A stretch of DNA of 64,000 nt. Origin: Streptomyces sp. DSM 15324. Lineage in GTDB: Bacteria > Actinomycetota > Actinomycetes > Streptomycetales > Streptomycetaceae. The DNA lies in the NCBI RefSeq assembly GCF_001514285.1, contig NZ_KQ949024.1, forward strand, positions 192,380 through 256,379, in the 5' to 3' direction. Under the pieces are notes generated by a model. That model was not told the origin of the DNA and did not search any database. It was given only the letters and a program-made list of their open reading frames with translations. Made by a program: the position numbers and the translations under genes. Shown here piece after piece: positions 24,064-32,579 of this stretch (positions within the stretch are counted from its first letter, which is position 1; every line of letters starts with the position of its first letter).

Positions 24064-25746
24064 ATGAACAGACTGGATGCTGAGACGACCCCCCACGCCG
24101 GGGGTGGCGATGCCGATGTGTCGTCCCCGCCAGGGGCCGAACCTCGTACCGCAGCCTCGTCCGCAACCCTGCGAGGCACCTCGCCCGGAGCCCCTCTTCA
24201 GGTGCGAGGACTCGCCAAGCGTTTCGGCGGTGTCACGGCTCTCGACGGCGTCGACCTCTCGGTGGCGTCCGGAGAGGCAGTCGCTGTCATCGGTCCCAAC
24301 GGCGCGGGCAAGAGCACACTGCTCAAACTGATCTCCGGAGTTCACCGCCCGACCGAGGGCGAGGTCTGGCTGGGAAAGCAGCGACTGGACCGGATGCCGG
24401 TGCACCGCATCACCCGCACCGGTGTCGCGCTGGCCCACCAGGTCCCGCGGCCCTTCCACGGACTGACCGTCCGGGACAACGTACGCATCGGAGCCATGGC
24501 GGGCCGACCGCACCTGCACTCCGACGAGATCGACGAGATCCTCGCTCAGTGCCGACTGGACACCAAGGCGTCCCGTCCCGCTGACTCCCTGCGGGTCCTG
24601 GACCTGAAGCGACTGGAGGTGGCGCGGGCCCTGGCCACCCGTCCCCGGTTGCTCATGTTCGACGAGGTCGCGGCGGGGCTCGTCGGCCGCGAGCTGGACG
24701 AGGCGATCGACCTGATCCGCCAGGTCCACGCCCAGGGCATCACCGTGCTTCTGGTCGAGCACATCGAGCGGGTGGTACGAGAACTCGTCGACCGTGTCTT
24801 GGTCCTCAACTGGGGCCGCCCCATGGCCGAGGGCGCACCCGCCGAGATCGCCGCCAACGAGGAAGTGCGTGCCGTTTACCTCGGCGACGGCGACGAGACG
24901 CGGACGCCTGCCGCCCGACGTGCGGCCACCCCCACGGCATCGGATGCCGCTGTTGTACTCGCTCTCGAATCGGTCAGCGCCGGTTACGGCGACATGCTCG
25001 CACTGCGGGACTTCTCGGTGCGCGTCCAGGCCGGGCAGATTGTGACCGTGCTGGGTGCCAACGGGGCCGGCAAGTCGACTCTGTGCGCCACGATCATGGG
25101 CGCCGTCGAGGCGAGGTCGGGATCCGTGCACGCCCTCGGCCAGGACATCACCGGCATGGCCACCCACCACCGGGCGCGCCTGGGCATCGCCCACTGCCAG
25201 GAAGGCCGCCGTATCTTCACCGGCCTCACCGTCGCCGAGAACCTGATGCTCGGTGCCCCGCTGGCACTGGCCAGGGATGAGGTACGCGGTCGTATGGAGC
25301 GTGTCCACGCGATCTTCCCGGTGCTGGCCGAACGCGCCGACCAGCCGGCCGGGACCATGTCCGGCGGCCAGCAGCAGATGCTGGCCGTGGGACGGGCCCT
25401 CATGGCCGACCCTCAGGTGCTGATCTGCGACGAGATCTCGCTCGGGCTCGCACCGGTGGCCATCGACGCCCTGTACAGGGCGCTGGCCGAGATCAACTCC
25501 CAGGGCGTCGCGATCGTGCTGGTGGAGCAGAACGTCAAGCGGGCGCTGGGCATCGCCGACCACGCCGTCGTGCTCTCCCGCGGACGTGTCTCCTACAGCG
25601 GCAGCCCCGAGGCCCTGCTCAGCGACCAGGCCCTGGACGCCGCCTACTTCGGCACCGCCGACGACGCATCCGCCGCCGGCTCCTCCCCACCCCCCGTCCC
25701 CTCCGCTCCCCATCCGCTCAGCGCATCCGAAGGAGACCTCTCGTGA
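24064..25746 (+). CDS. Fused LivG-LivF type ABC ATPase of a branched-chain-type importer
   Basis: A 560-residue protein with two complete ATP-binding cassettes in one chain, functions that are usually two genes. Cassette 1 (about 45-285) has Walker A GPNGAGKST and Walker B LLMFDEVAAG, but SLRVLDLKRLEVARAL in place of a canonical LSGGQ signature. Cassette 2 (about 310-540) has Walker A GANGAGKST, signature MSGGQQQMLAVGRAL and a LivF-like ending. ATG 24064 is used, with GAGGAG 8 nt upstream. Its stop overlaps the GTG of the binding-protein gene. It energises import at the membrane with the two permeases downstream. The location in an aromatic island suggests aromatic substrate uptake. Confidence 0.92.
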   Translation: MNRLDAETTPHAGGGDADVSSPPGAEPRTAASSATLRGTSPGAPLQVRGLAKRFGGVTALDGVDLSVASGEAVAVIGPNGAGKSTLLKLISGVHRPTEGEVWLGKQRLDRMPVHRITRTGVALAHQVPRPFHGLTVRDNVRIGAMAGRPHLHSDEIDEILAQCRLDTKASRPADSLRVLDLKRLEVARALATRPRLLMFDEVAAGLVGRELDEAIDLIRQVHAQGITVLLVEHIERVVRELVDRVLVLNWGRPMAEGAPAEIAANEEVRAVYLGDGDETRTPAARRAATPTASDAAVVLALESVSAGYGDMLALRDFSVRVQAGQIVTVLGANGAGKSTLCATIMGAVEARSGSVHALGQDITGMATHHRARLGIAHCQEGRRIFTGLTVAENLMLGAPLALARDEVRGRMERVHAIFPVLAERADQPAGTMSGGQQQMLAVGRALMADPQVLICDEISLGLAPVAIDALYRALAEINSQGVAIVLVEQNVKRALGIADHAVVLSRGRVSYSGSPEALLSDQALDAAYFGTADDASAAGSSPPPVPSAPHPLSASEGDLS

Positions 25747-26945
25747 TCAGATCCACCAGCCGCCGCATCCACGCACTCGGCGCGGCCGCACTGCTAGCCG
25801 CGACCGCGGGCTGTGCGGGCAACGCCTCGAGCAGCAGCGGCGGCAAGAACGACGACGGCGGCCCCATCGTCATCGGGACCAGCATCTCGCTGTCCGGCAC
25901 CACCGTCCTCAACCAGATCCGCGACGGCTACCTCCTGGCCGTGCAGAAGGTGAACGCCGAGGGCGGCCTGGAAGTGGGCGGCAAGAAGCGGAAGGTCGAG
26001 CTGAAGGTGCTCGACAACCGCACTGACACCAACACCATGGTCCAGCAGGTGCGTTCCCTGGCGCTCACGGACCACGTCGTGGGGCTGCTGGGCTCGTGCT
26101 GCCAACAGAACATCGACATGCAGGGCCAGGCCGACGCGCTGAAGGTGCCGCTGGTGATGGGCGCCCTCCCCGTCGAGCTGTTGCCCAAGGGCAAGGGCTA
26201 CACCTGGGACTCCTTCCAGTCACTCGCCGACGGGGCCAAAGACTTCTACACCGTCGCCACCGGGGCCAAGACCGACAAGAAGACGCTGATCGTCACCAAC
26301 AATGACGCACAGGGCATATCCACCGGCAAGCTGTGGGGTGCCACCGGCACGAAGGCCGGTTTCACCATCGCCGCCACCAAGGCCGTCCCCACCGGCACCA
26401 CCGACTTCTCCGACGTCATCAAGGCCGGGAAGTCCTCGCACGCGCAGGTGCTGATCGCAGCCATGGCCCCTCCGGACTGCTTCGCGATGTGGAAGCAGAT
26501 GAAAGCCCTGGCCTACAAGCCCAAGGTCGCCGTCGGCGTGCAGTGCGCGCAGACGCCCGGCTGGGGCTCCCTCGGCAAGCTCGGCGACGGCACCCTCGTC
26601 CAGCTGAACTGGTCCGACACGGCCGGCCTGCCGGAGACGAACCTCATCGTCAGCAAGTACGGCAAGAAGTACACCAACCTCACCGACCTCGGCTCGGTCG
26701 CCCTCGGACTGCACGAGGCGACCATCCTCCTGGACGCCATCAAGTCCGCCGGAAGCACCGACGCCGACGCCATCAACAAGGCACTGGCCAAGAGCACCAC
26801 CGTCTCCGCGCAGGGCCCCGTGAAGTTCGTGGACAACAAGAGCGTGACCCCCACCTTCATCGGTCAATGGGAAGGCGGCGCCATCAAGCAGGTCTGGCCG
26901 GCCAAGGGCGGTTCCCCGCTCGCCTCGCTGACCGGGCTCGGCTGA
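25743..26945 (+). CDS. Periplasmic-type substrate-binding lipoprotein of the importer
   Basis: A 400-residue Leu/Ile/Val-type binding protein (Peripla_BP_6). A lipoprotein signal is present: Arg-rich start, AAALLAATAGC with Cys near 24 as lipidation site, then a Gly/Ser linker. The binding domain begins at IVIGTSISLSGTTVLN. Such proteins also bind aromatic acids (benzoate- or phenylpropanoid-type importers), so the family alone does not give the ligand. The GTG overlaps the ATPase stop. Permease genes follow 55 bp later. Confidence 0.92.
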   Translation: MIRSTSRRIHALGAAALLAATAGCAGNASSSSGGKNDDGGPIVIGTSISLSGTTVLNQIRDGYLLAVQKVNAEGGLEVGGKKRKVELKVLDNRTDTNTMVQQVRSLALTDHVVGLLGSCCQQNIDMQGQADALKVPLVMGALPVELLPKGKGYTWDSFQSLADGAKDFYTVATGAKTDKKTLIVTNNDAQGISTGKLWGATGTKAGFTIAATKAVPTGTTDFSDVIKAGKSSHAQVLIAAMAPPDCFAMWKQMKALAYKPKVAVGVQCAQTPGWGSLGKLGDGTLVQLNWSDTAGLPETNLIVSKYGKKYTNLTDLGSVALGLHEATILLDAIKSAGSTDADAINKALAKSTTVSAQGPVKFVDNKSVTPTFIGQWEGGAIKQVWPAKGGSPLASLTGLG

Positions 26946-27000
26946 GGCCCGGCATGAGCGCGCCACGACCCGCCACGAGCGTGAACGAACGGAGCACATC

Positions 27001-27864
27001 GTGACCCTCGACGTCCTGGCCGCCGGTATCCTCTCCGGCGGCCTCTACGCCCTGATCGGACTGGGCATCTCCCTGGTGTTCGGCGTACTGGGCCTGATGA
27101 ACCTGGCCCACGGCGAACTCGTCATCGCTGGCGCCTACTTGGCATCCCTGCTGGTGGTGGACTCCGGCTGGGACCCGTTGCTGGCCCTGCCCCTCGCCAT
27201 GGCGGGCGTCGCCCTGATCGCCTATCCCCTCCAGCGGTATCTGCTCACCCCTCTCCTGAGAGGGGACAAGAGCGCCCCGCTGGTGGGCACCTTCGGGCTG
27301 TCCCTGCTCGCCCAGGCACTGTTCCAGGGCGTGTTCGGCACCCACCCCAAGAGTCTGCCCGCCTCCTACGCCGACTCGGGCATCTCCGTCCTCGGCCTGC
27401 GGATCCAGACGATCTATCTCATTGCCTTCGCGCTGACCACCGTCCTGTGCGCCGCCACCCACCTCGTCCTGACCCGTACGCGTGCCGGAAGCGCGGTCCG
27501 GGCGGCCTCGGCAGACCCGGCCACCGCCGCCGTGCTCGGCATCAACGTGTCGACGGTGTACGCCATGACCTTCGCCGGAGCCGCGGCCCTGGCCGCAGCC
27601 GGAGGAGTCCTGACCGGCGTCGCCCAGAGCTTCACTCCCACCAGCGGGCTGCCACTGCTGCTGACCGGCATGGCCGTGATGGCCCTGGCCGGCATCGGCA
27701 GCGTCGGCGGGGTCCTCCTCGCCGGCATCGCTCTCGGCGTCCTGCAGTCGGCCAGTGTCCAGCTGTTCGGCGGCGGCATGCGCGACGTCGTCGTCTACCT
27801 CGCCTTCTTCCTCGTCCTCGCCGTACGCCCCCAGGGCCTGTTCCGAAAGGCGGCCACCGGATGA
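27001..27864 (+). CDS. LivH-type permease
   Basis: A 287-residue inner-membrane permease with about eight hydrophobic helices. The family signature VFGVLGLMNLAHGELVIAGA is near residues 27-46. AVMALAGIGSVGGVLLAGI is the late conserved cytoplasmic loop that contacts the ATPase. It starts at GTG 27001, with GGAGCA upstream. The stop overlaps the start of the LivM gene (ATGA). Length and motifs are complete. Confidence 0.93.
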   Translation: MTLDVLAAGILSGGLYALIGLGISLVFGVLGLMNLAHGELVIAGAYLASLLVVDSGWDPLLALPLAMAGVALIAYPLQRYLLTPLLRGDKSAPLVGTFGLSLLAQALFQGVFGTHPKSLPASYADSGISVLGLRIQTIYLIAFALTTVLCAATHLVLTRTRAGSAVRAASADPATAAVLGINVSTVYAMTFAGAAALAAAGGVLTGVAQSFTPTSGLPLLLTGMAVMALAGIGSVGGVLLAGIALGVLQSASVQLFGGGMRDVVVYLAFFLVLAVRPQGLFRKAATG

Positions 27865-28883
27865 AAACCCCGTCCGTCCCAACAGGGGCATCGAAGGCCC
27901 TGTGGCCCGCGGCCTCCCTCGCGGCCCTCACCGTCGCCGCTTTTGCGCTCGCCCCGGCGCTCTCCCTGGGACAGCTGGACCTGAGCGTCACCCTGCTGAC
28001 GTATCTGACCATCGCCCAGGCCTGGAACGTCCTCGCCGGCTTCAGCGGCCAGATCTCCCTCGGCGCCGCCGCGTTCATGGCGACCGGCGGCTACACCACC
28101 GCCCTGACCCTGGTCCACACCGGCCTGCCCTGGCCCGTCGCTTTCCTCGGCGCGGGCGTCGGCGCGGCACTGCTCGCCCTGCTGCTCGCCGTACCGCTGC
28201 TGCGGCTGCGCGGCGACTACTTCGCCGTGGGCACCCTGGCCGTCTCCATCGCCATCCAGGCCCTGCTCAGCAACTGGAACTGGGCCGGCGGTGCCAGCGG
28301 CCTCACTCTCCCCACGGAGCGGATCCCCAGCGGCGGCAACCTGTACCAGATCGCGGTCCTCGTCGCCGCCCTGGCCATGGCGCTCACGCTCTACGTCCGG
28401 CACAGCGCCTTCGGACTGCGGCTCACCGCCGTACGCGACAACGAGCCGGCCGCTGCGGGCCTCGGTGTGTCCGTCTACTGGCACCGGCTCGCCGCACTGG
28501 TCCCCACCAGCGCGCTCACGGGGCTGGCCGGAGCAGTGATCGCCTTCCAGTTTGTCGTCATCTCCCCAGACGGCGTGGCCAGCGTCAACTGGAGCCTGAA
28601 CGCCGTCCTGATGTCCGTGGTCGGCGGCGCGGGCACCGTGCTCGGACCTGTCGTCGGCGTGGGTGTCGTCTACTACGGGCTGACCCGTCTGCTCCAGGAC
28701 CAGCAGACGCTGTCCCTGGTCATCGAAGGTCTCCTGCTGGTCCTGATCGTGCGGTTCGCCCCGCAAGGAGTCTGGCCCCTCGTCTGCCGCGCGGTACGGT
28801 TCCCGGCCGCCCGTCGGCGGGTCTCGCCGGCCACTGCGGAGACCGGCTCTGACAGCAGCCCCCAGAGGGTGTGTCAACCTTAA
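27861..28883 (+). CDS. LivM-type permease, C-terminus possibly altered by an adjacent IS
   Basis: A 340-residue permease with LivM features: TIAQAWNVLAGFSGQISLGA (residues 50-70), RLRGDYFAVGTLAVS, AVRDNEPAAAGLGVSVYWHR and SVVGGAGTVLGPVVG. The last 20 residues (SDSSPQRVCQP) are unlike the family. They end where an ISL3 remnant begins (GGTGTGTCAACCTTAACGG), so the natural tail may have been cut. The conserved helices are intact, so transport is probably kept. It is the last gene of the importer operon. Confidence 0.9.
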   Translation: MKTPSVPTGASKALWPAASLAALTVAAFALAPALSLGQLDLSVTLLTYLTIAQAWNVLAGFSGQISLGAAAFMATGGYTTALTLVHTGLPWPVAFLGAGVGAALLALLLAVPLLRLRGDYFAVGTLAVSIAIQALLSNWNWAGGASGLTLPTERIPSGGNLYQIAVLVAALAMALTLYVRHSAFGLRLTAVRDNEPAAAGLGVSVYWHRLAALVPTSALTGLAGAVIAFQFVVISPDGVASVNWSLNAVLMSVVGGAGTVLGPVVGVGVVYYGLTRLLQDQQTLSLVIEGLLLVLIVRFAPQGVWPLVCRAVRFPAARRRVSPATAETGSDSSPQRVCQP

Positions 28884-29640
28884 CGGCTCTGGCCCGTAGT
28901 CGATGGTAACGCGGAGTAGCCGTCAGGGCAGGAGGATGCGGTGGCGGAGGAGGTGGAATCCGGCGCGTCCGTGCATCTGTCGCATGATCCTCTTGGTGCG
29001 GGTGTTGACGCCTTCTGTGCGGCCGTTGTGGTAGGGCAGGGTGAGGCCGGCGTTCACGGCGGCCCGGTCGATTCGAGACCATTGGTGAAGCTGCGCACGT
29101 GAGGCAGGCCGATGGCCCGGGCGGTCGTGATCCATCCGATGAGTTTCACGTCGTTGCCCTCGGCTGGTTTCAGCAGGGTGGCGAAGCCGCGTACGAGATC
29201 GGCGAGTGCGGTCATCTCCGGGCAGGCCGCAGAGATCTTCTCCAGCAGGGCCGTTTCCTTCGGGCGCAGGTTTTCGGGATCGGTGAGCAGGAGGCGGCTG
29301 GCGTGACGTGGGGTGGTGACGGGCGGTCGCCTTCGGCGCGGCCCTGGTTGACGTAGCGGACCAGCAGATTGGCGCTGCCGGTGTAGCCCAACTCCCGGAT
29401 TTCTTCAAGGAGGTGGGTGACCGGGACGGCGGGATCTTTGGCACGGCGCCGGCGCAGGTGCTCGCGGTAGGGGTCGACGAGGGTGGGCCGGTAGGCGGGG
29501 CGATGCGCAGGGCCTGGGGTTCGGGCATGCGGGCGTAGCGTTTGACGGTTTTCAGGGCCAGGTTGAGGCGGCGGGAGCAGTCGAGCAGGCCGACGCCCTG
29601 GCCGAGGAGATCGGCGCAGACTGGCTTCCTCGGGGAGCCA
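28884..29640 (-). pseudogene. ISL3-family transposase remnant, multiple frameshifts
   Basis: On the minus strand the pieces of an ISL3 transposase occur in order but in different frames. They are LLGQGVGLLDCSRRLNLALK, AYRPTLVDPYREHLRRRRAK and VTHLLEEIRELGYTGSANLL, then LPYHNGRTEGVNTRTKRIMR and GFHLLRHRILLP at the end (stop 28923). The catalytic core has at least three frame breaks, so no functional transposase is made. GGTGTGTCAAC near 28870-28880 may be one IS end. The element closes the right side of the catabolic island. Confidence 0.75.
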
Positions 29641-29641
29641 G

Positions 29642-30282
29642 CTACAGATCCGCAATCCAGCGGTGCCCCGGGTGTACGCGGTCGAGTAGCTCGGCCAGGG
29701 TCTCGCGCTGAGCCGGGGACATGTGTGGGACGGTCGCGTTGAAGTCTGATTGATCTTTGCGACGGGCGTGCTTTGCCTTGAACAGCAGGACCAGTTCGGG
29801 CGCCAGATACGGGATGCCGTCTCGGGTGCGGTGGATGACGTCGCTGTAGGGAAGCCGGATCCTCTCATCTCGTCGGCAGATCCAGGTGTCGCCGTCGTGC
29901 GGTTCGCGGAACACGTCGAGCAGGTAGTTGCCGGTGGCCGGATCGCGGAGCCAAGTCTGATGTACGGCGCCAGCACCTCCGGTATGGCGTCCTCCCAGAT
30001 CCGGCCACTGCCTACCGCGTCGAAGACGTATCCGGGGAAGCGGTAGCGGACCTCAGGAAAGCGCGCGGCCGGAATCGCGATCTCGATGTCCCCATGAGCG
30101 CGCGTTTGCCTGCCACGGAAGAGGTCCAGCGCCCAGCCCGCGGCCACGTACCAGGGCGTGCCGATCCCGGCCAACTGCTGCGCAACCTCACTCGGGGTCC
30201 AGCAAGACGACCACTTGACGTGGAGGGCGTCGATCTCGCCGGGTGACAGTTCAATCCCGCCGCTGGGCAGTTGCTCGCTCAC
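29642..30282 (-). pseudogene. Aminoglycoside-type nucleotidyltransferase remnant, frameshifted
   Basis: The N-terminal half from ATG 30282 has GTPWYVAAGWALDLFRGRQT and HGDIEIAIPAARF, the ANT(2'')-like nucleotidyltransferase pattern with the Gly-Trp-Asp and paired acidic residues. Near 29955 the frame breaks after EVLAPYI. The family sequence continues in another frame as QTWLRDPATGNYLLDVFREP, RIRLPYSDVIHRT, GIPYLAPELVLLFKAKHAR and HRWIADL, stop 29642. The two halves together have a normal length, so one small indel inactivates the gene. Such proteins are often not true resistance enzymes. Confidence 0.7.
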
Positions 30283-30458
30283 CGCAGGAATCTATCAGCG
30301 GTCTCCAAGGGAGCCCCAGGCCAAGATCGATAAAACAGGCCAGCGGCACCCGGAGCCGGACATGGTGCATGCTCTAACCCGTCCGCGATATCGCCGAGAT
30401 CACCGGCCAACACGCGAGTTCCCCTCCACGCAGGGCCGAGATTCTGCGAACCGGTGCG

Positions 30459-30560
30459 CTTCCGCCTTCGACTTGTTGCGCCTGGCGGGCACCGACACGA
30501 CCAGATGGCCGTACGCGGGCGCCAGGGCGGCTGCTCCGGAACTCTTCGAACGGCACCCCG
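30459..30560 (+). pseudogene. Third piece of the ATP-dependent DNA ligase (piece 3 of 3)
   Basis: AFDLLRLAGTDTTRWPYAGA and RAAAPELFER encode the residues that follow EQWPAHFV (end of piece 2, nt 6645) in intact ligases of this family. No start or stop belongs to it. After about 34 codons similarity ends where the ANTAR gene begins, so the ligase C-terminus is lost. This piece marks the right boundary of the 24-kb insertion. Confidence 0.7.
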
Positions 30561-30878
30561 ATGCGGCTCGAGGGGCACTTGGTTCCGGCACGGACACCGC
30601 TCCTGAACAAGATCAGCGAGTTGCAGACGGAAATCGGTCAGCTGCAGGAGGCCGTCGTCTCCCACACCGTGGTGGACCAAGCGATCGGTGTGGTCATCAC
30701 CCTCGGTGGCCTGCGTCCCGAGCAGGGCTTCCAACTGCTACGAGAGGTCTCACAGCACACCAATACAAAACTGCGGCAGGTCTCCGAACTGATCGTGGAG
30801 TGGGTACGCAGCGAACAGCTGCCCGATGAGATCCGCACCTCCCTGGACAAGGCACTGGCCACCGCACGGTCCATCTGA
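30561..30878 (+). CDS. ANTAR-domain protein
   Basis: A 105-residue protein with an ANTAR RNA-binding antiterminator domain (about residues 25-95): EAVVSHTVVDQAIGVVITLG, RPEQGFQLLREVSQHTN and LRQVSELIVEW. The helices needed for RNA binding are present. No receiver or GAF domain is attached. Small ANTAR proteins of this type are common in streptomycete stress regions. The start at ATG 30561 touches the ligase remnant, so the first residues may be recent and the natural start may be lost. Confidence 0.75.
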   Translation: MRLEGHLVPARTPLLNKISELQTEIGQLQEAVVSHTVVDQAIGVVITLGGLRPEQGFQLLREVSQHTNTKLRQVSELIVEWVRSEQLPDEIRTSLDKALATARSI

Positions 30879-31031
30879 ACGCAGCACAGCTCTGCCGCCC
30901 GCGTTCCGAGCCGGACGGCAGGGCGGGCGGACGGTTGAATGCCAGCTCACTTCCGAACCCGCACGCGACGCGACCTCCGCTCAACGCGTCCCCGAACCCA
31001 TCTGACCAAAACGTCGCACGCCAGACTTACC

Positions 31032-31497
31032 GGCGGTCGCTGATGACGCACGCTCCGGAGCACTCGCCGGCGTGCTCGCAAGGGCCCCACGATCACGGAG
31101 TCTCCCCCGAGTCGCGCGAACGGTTGCGTGGTTGCCGTGTGCAGCGGATCGGACGCCTCCTGCGCGGCCGGCAGCCGCCCGGCCGACAACAGGAGCGGGC
31201 CGGCGCCGCGAAGCACCCGGGACAGCGGGCCCGTCGCCGTCTCCGGCACCGGCGGCAACGGTCCCGTCAGGCCGGTCAGGGCCGCGTCGGGGTCAAACAG
31301 ACCCGCTCGGCGGCGCCGTCCTCGTCCACCAGACCGGCCGCGGACCAGTCGGCCAGTCCCGGCACCAGCACGCGGCACACCCGTCTGAGCCCCTCGACCG
31401 CGTCCAGCGTGCTCGACAGCGCCGCCGCGCTCCGGGTGGCGAACGCCAGCTGGTCGAGCGCCGCTCGCAGCGCCGCGTCCGCGTCATCCTCGTCCAT
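31032..31497 (-). pseudogene. GAF-domain N-terminus of a SpoIIE-type phosphatase, frameshifted and truncated
   Basis: From ATG 31497 the frame reads ALRAALDQLAFATRSAAALS, LDAVEGLRRVCRVLVPGLAD and GLVDEDGAAERV, the opening of GAF-SpoIIE phosphatases (compare the gene at 50865). Near 31285 the frame shifts, and the GAF domain continues as VPETATGPLSRVLRGAGPLL, FARLGGDSVIVGPLRARRRV. It then ends without a phosphatase domain. Non-functional remnant of a fourth member of the phosphatase group in this window. Confidence 0.6.
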
Positions 31498-31595
31498 GGC
31501 GACCACCTGCCCGCCTGGTGGCCCCGCGGCCGCTTCCGCCCTGGGAAACCAGCTTGCCGAACGACGGTTCGTGGGGCCTGTGCCCGCGCCGCCGC

Positions 31596-31964
31596 TCATG
31601 CCGCGTCGCGCCAGGCGGCGATACCGGTCACCGTGACCGCGACGGTGACCGGCTCCGCGGCACCGTGGGTGGCGAGGTGGGTGACGAGGGCGGCTGTCAC
31701 CCGGTCGTGGACGATTCGGGCGATGTCCAGCGCCCGCCGACCCTCCGTCAGGACGCAGCGCACCTCGATGTGCCATCCCGACCCGTCCGGCGCCCGGTCG
31801 GCGCGTATGCCGGCCTCGGGTGGCGTGGTGTCCGCCCGGGTGGGCGCGGCGGCTGCCGCGAGGCGCCGGACGAGGCGGGGTTGCAGGGCGGCCACGCCAG
31901 GAACCGCGAGGGCTGCCTCGGCCGCGACGCCGAGGAGCGCGGTGGTGCCGGTGGCGGTCATCAT
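31596..31964 (-). CDS. Asp23/Gls24-family envelope stress protein A
   Basis: A 122-residue Asp23/DUF322 protein. It has an N-terminal helix (TALLGVAAEAALAVPGVAAL) and a C-terminal beta/alpha core (WHIEVRCVLTEGRRALDIA, RVTAALVTHLATHG, PVTVAVTVTGIAAW). The start is ATG 31964 or 31961. It overlaps the upstream gene by four bases. Asp23 proteins associate with the membrane anchor AmaP (encoded at 34507) in envelope stress; their biochemical role is unclear. Confidence 0.8.
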   Translation of the reverse strand: MMTATGTTALLGVAAEAALAVPGVAALQPRLVRRLAAAAAPTRADTTPPEAGIRADRAPDGSGWHIEVRCVLTEGRRALDIARIVHDRVTAALVTHLATHGAAEPVTVAVTVTGIAAWRDAA

Positions 31965-32242
31965 GCGCCACCGCCCGTCGGGAGGCGGGGACCTGGGGTC
32001 GGCCCCGGTTCCAGAACGTCGGCCACGGTGATGTCGACGGCTGTCACCGTAAGCCCCAGGTCCTGTCCGGCCGAGTGGAGGACCGTTCGGCGTACCTGGT
32101 GGACCCGGTCGGGCAGCGGGCGGTCGAGGGCGGCGGCCAGGGTCATGGTCACCCGCACGTCGGTGCCGTTGCCCTCGGGTACGAGCCGGCAGCAGGTCGC
32201 GGCCCTGGCACCGGGGACCGTGTCCGCGGCCTGCCTCAGCAC
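31961..32242 (-). CDS. Asp23-related protein, N-terminus probably lost
   Basis: Ninety-three residues from GTG 32242: VRVTMTLAAALDRPLPDRVH, QVRRTVLHSAGQDLGLTVTA and VDITVADVLEP. The same frame is open further upstream (DRDLRIAESAAAKVLRQAAD) and runs into the sigma-factor stub at 32310-32426 without its own ATG or GTG. So the original start was probably removed by a deletion that joined the two genes. Stop overlaps the next Asp23 start (ATGA). Confidence 0.6.
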   Translation of the reverse strand: MLRQAADTVPGARAATCCRLVPEGNGTDVRVTMTLAAALDRPLPDRVHQVRRTVLHSAGQDLGLTVTAVDITVADVLEPGPTPGPRLPTGGGA

Positions 32243-32309
32243 CTTCGCCGCGGCGCTCTCGGCGATCCGCAGGTCGCGGTCGGGGTCGGCCAGGGGCCAG
32301 GAGGGACCG

Positions 32310-32426
32310 GCTGTGCCGCTGGACGAGAACGGCGAAGGAGTCCTCGTCCCCCTCGGCCGCCCGTACGGCCAGCAGGCGGTCGGGCAGGTCGCATCCCAGT
32401 CGTGGGGAAGCAGTGCGTTCGATCAT
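32310..32426 (-). pseudogene. N-terminal stub of an RNA polymerase sigma factor
   Basis: About 39 codons from ATG 32426 read PDRLLAVRAAEGDEDSFAVL and VQRHSRSLL. This is the start of region 2 of ECF-type sigma-70 factors. Similarity then ends abruptly, and the DNA continues in the Asp23-related gene frame. In related gene sets a sigma factor precedes the Asp23 genes, so an internal deletion of about 400 bp is likely. No functional sigma factor remains. Confidence 0.65.
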
Positions 32427-32579
32427 GGCGCTCCCACGCAGGCTCGGAACAAGCGTGTACCCCTGAACCGAGCTGTGATGCATGTCACACATCGGGCATG
32501 TGAGGAACACGCCGCCCGGTATGTCCAACCTTTGACGGGCACCATTCCGGTGTCCGGCCGACCGATCGAGGCGGCCGCC

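Noticed and set aside
11589..28883. Island as a secondary-metabolite biosynthetic cluster
   Set aside because: No PKS, NRPS, terpene or tailoring core is present; the importer, ring-cleavage set and IclR regulator fit catabolism.
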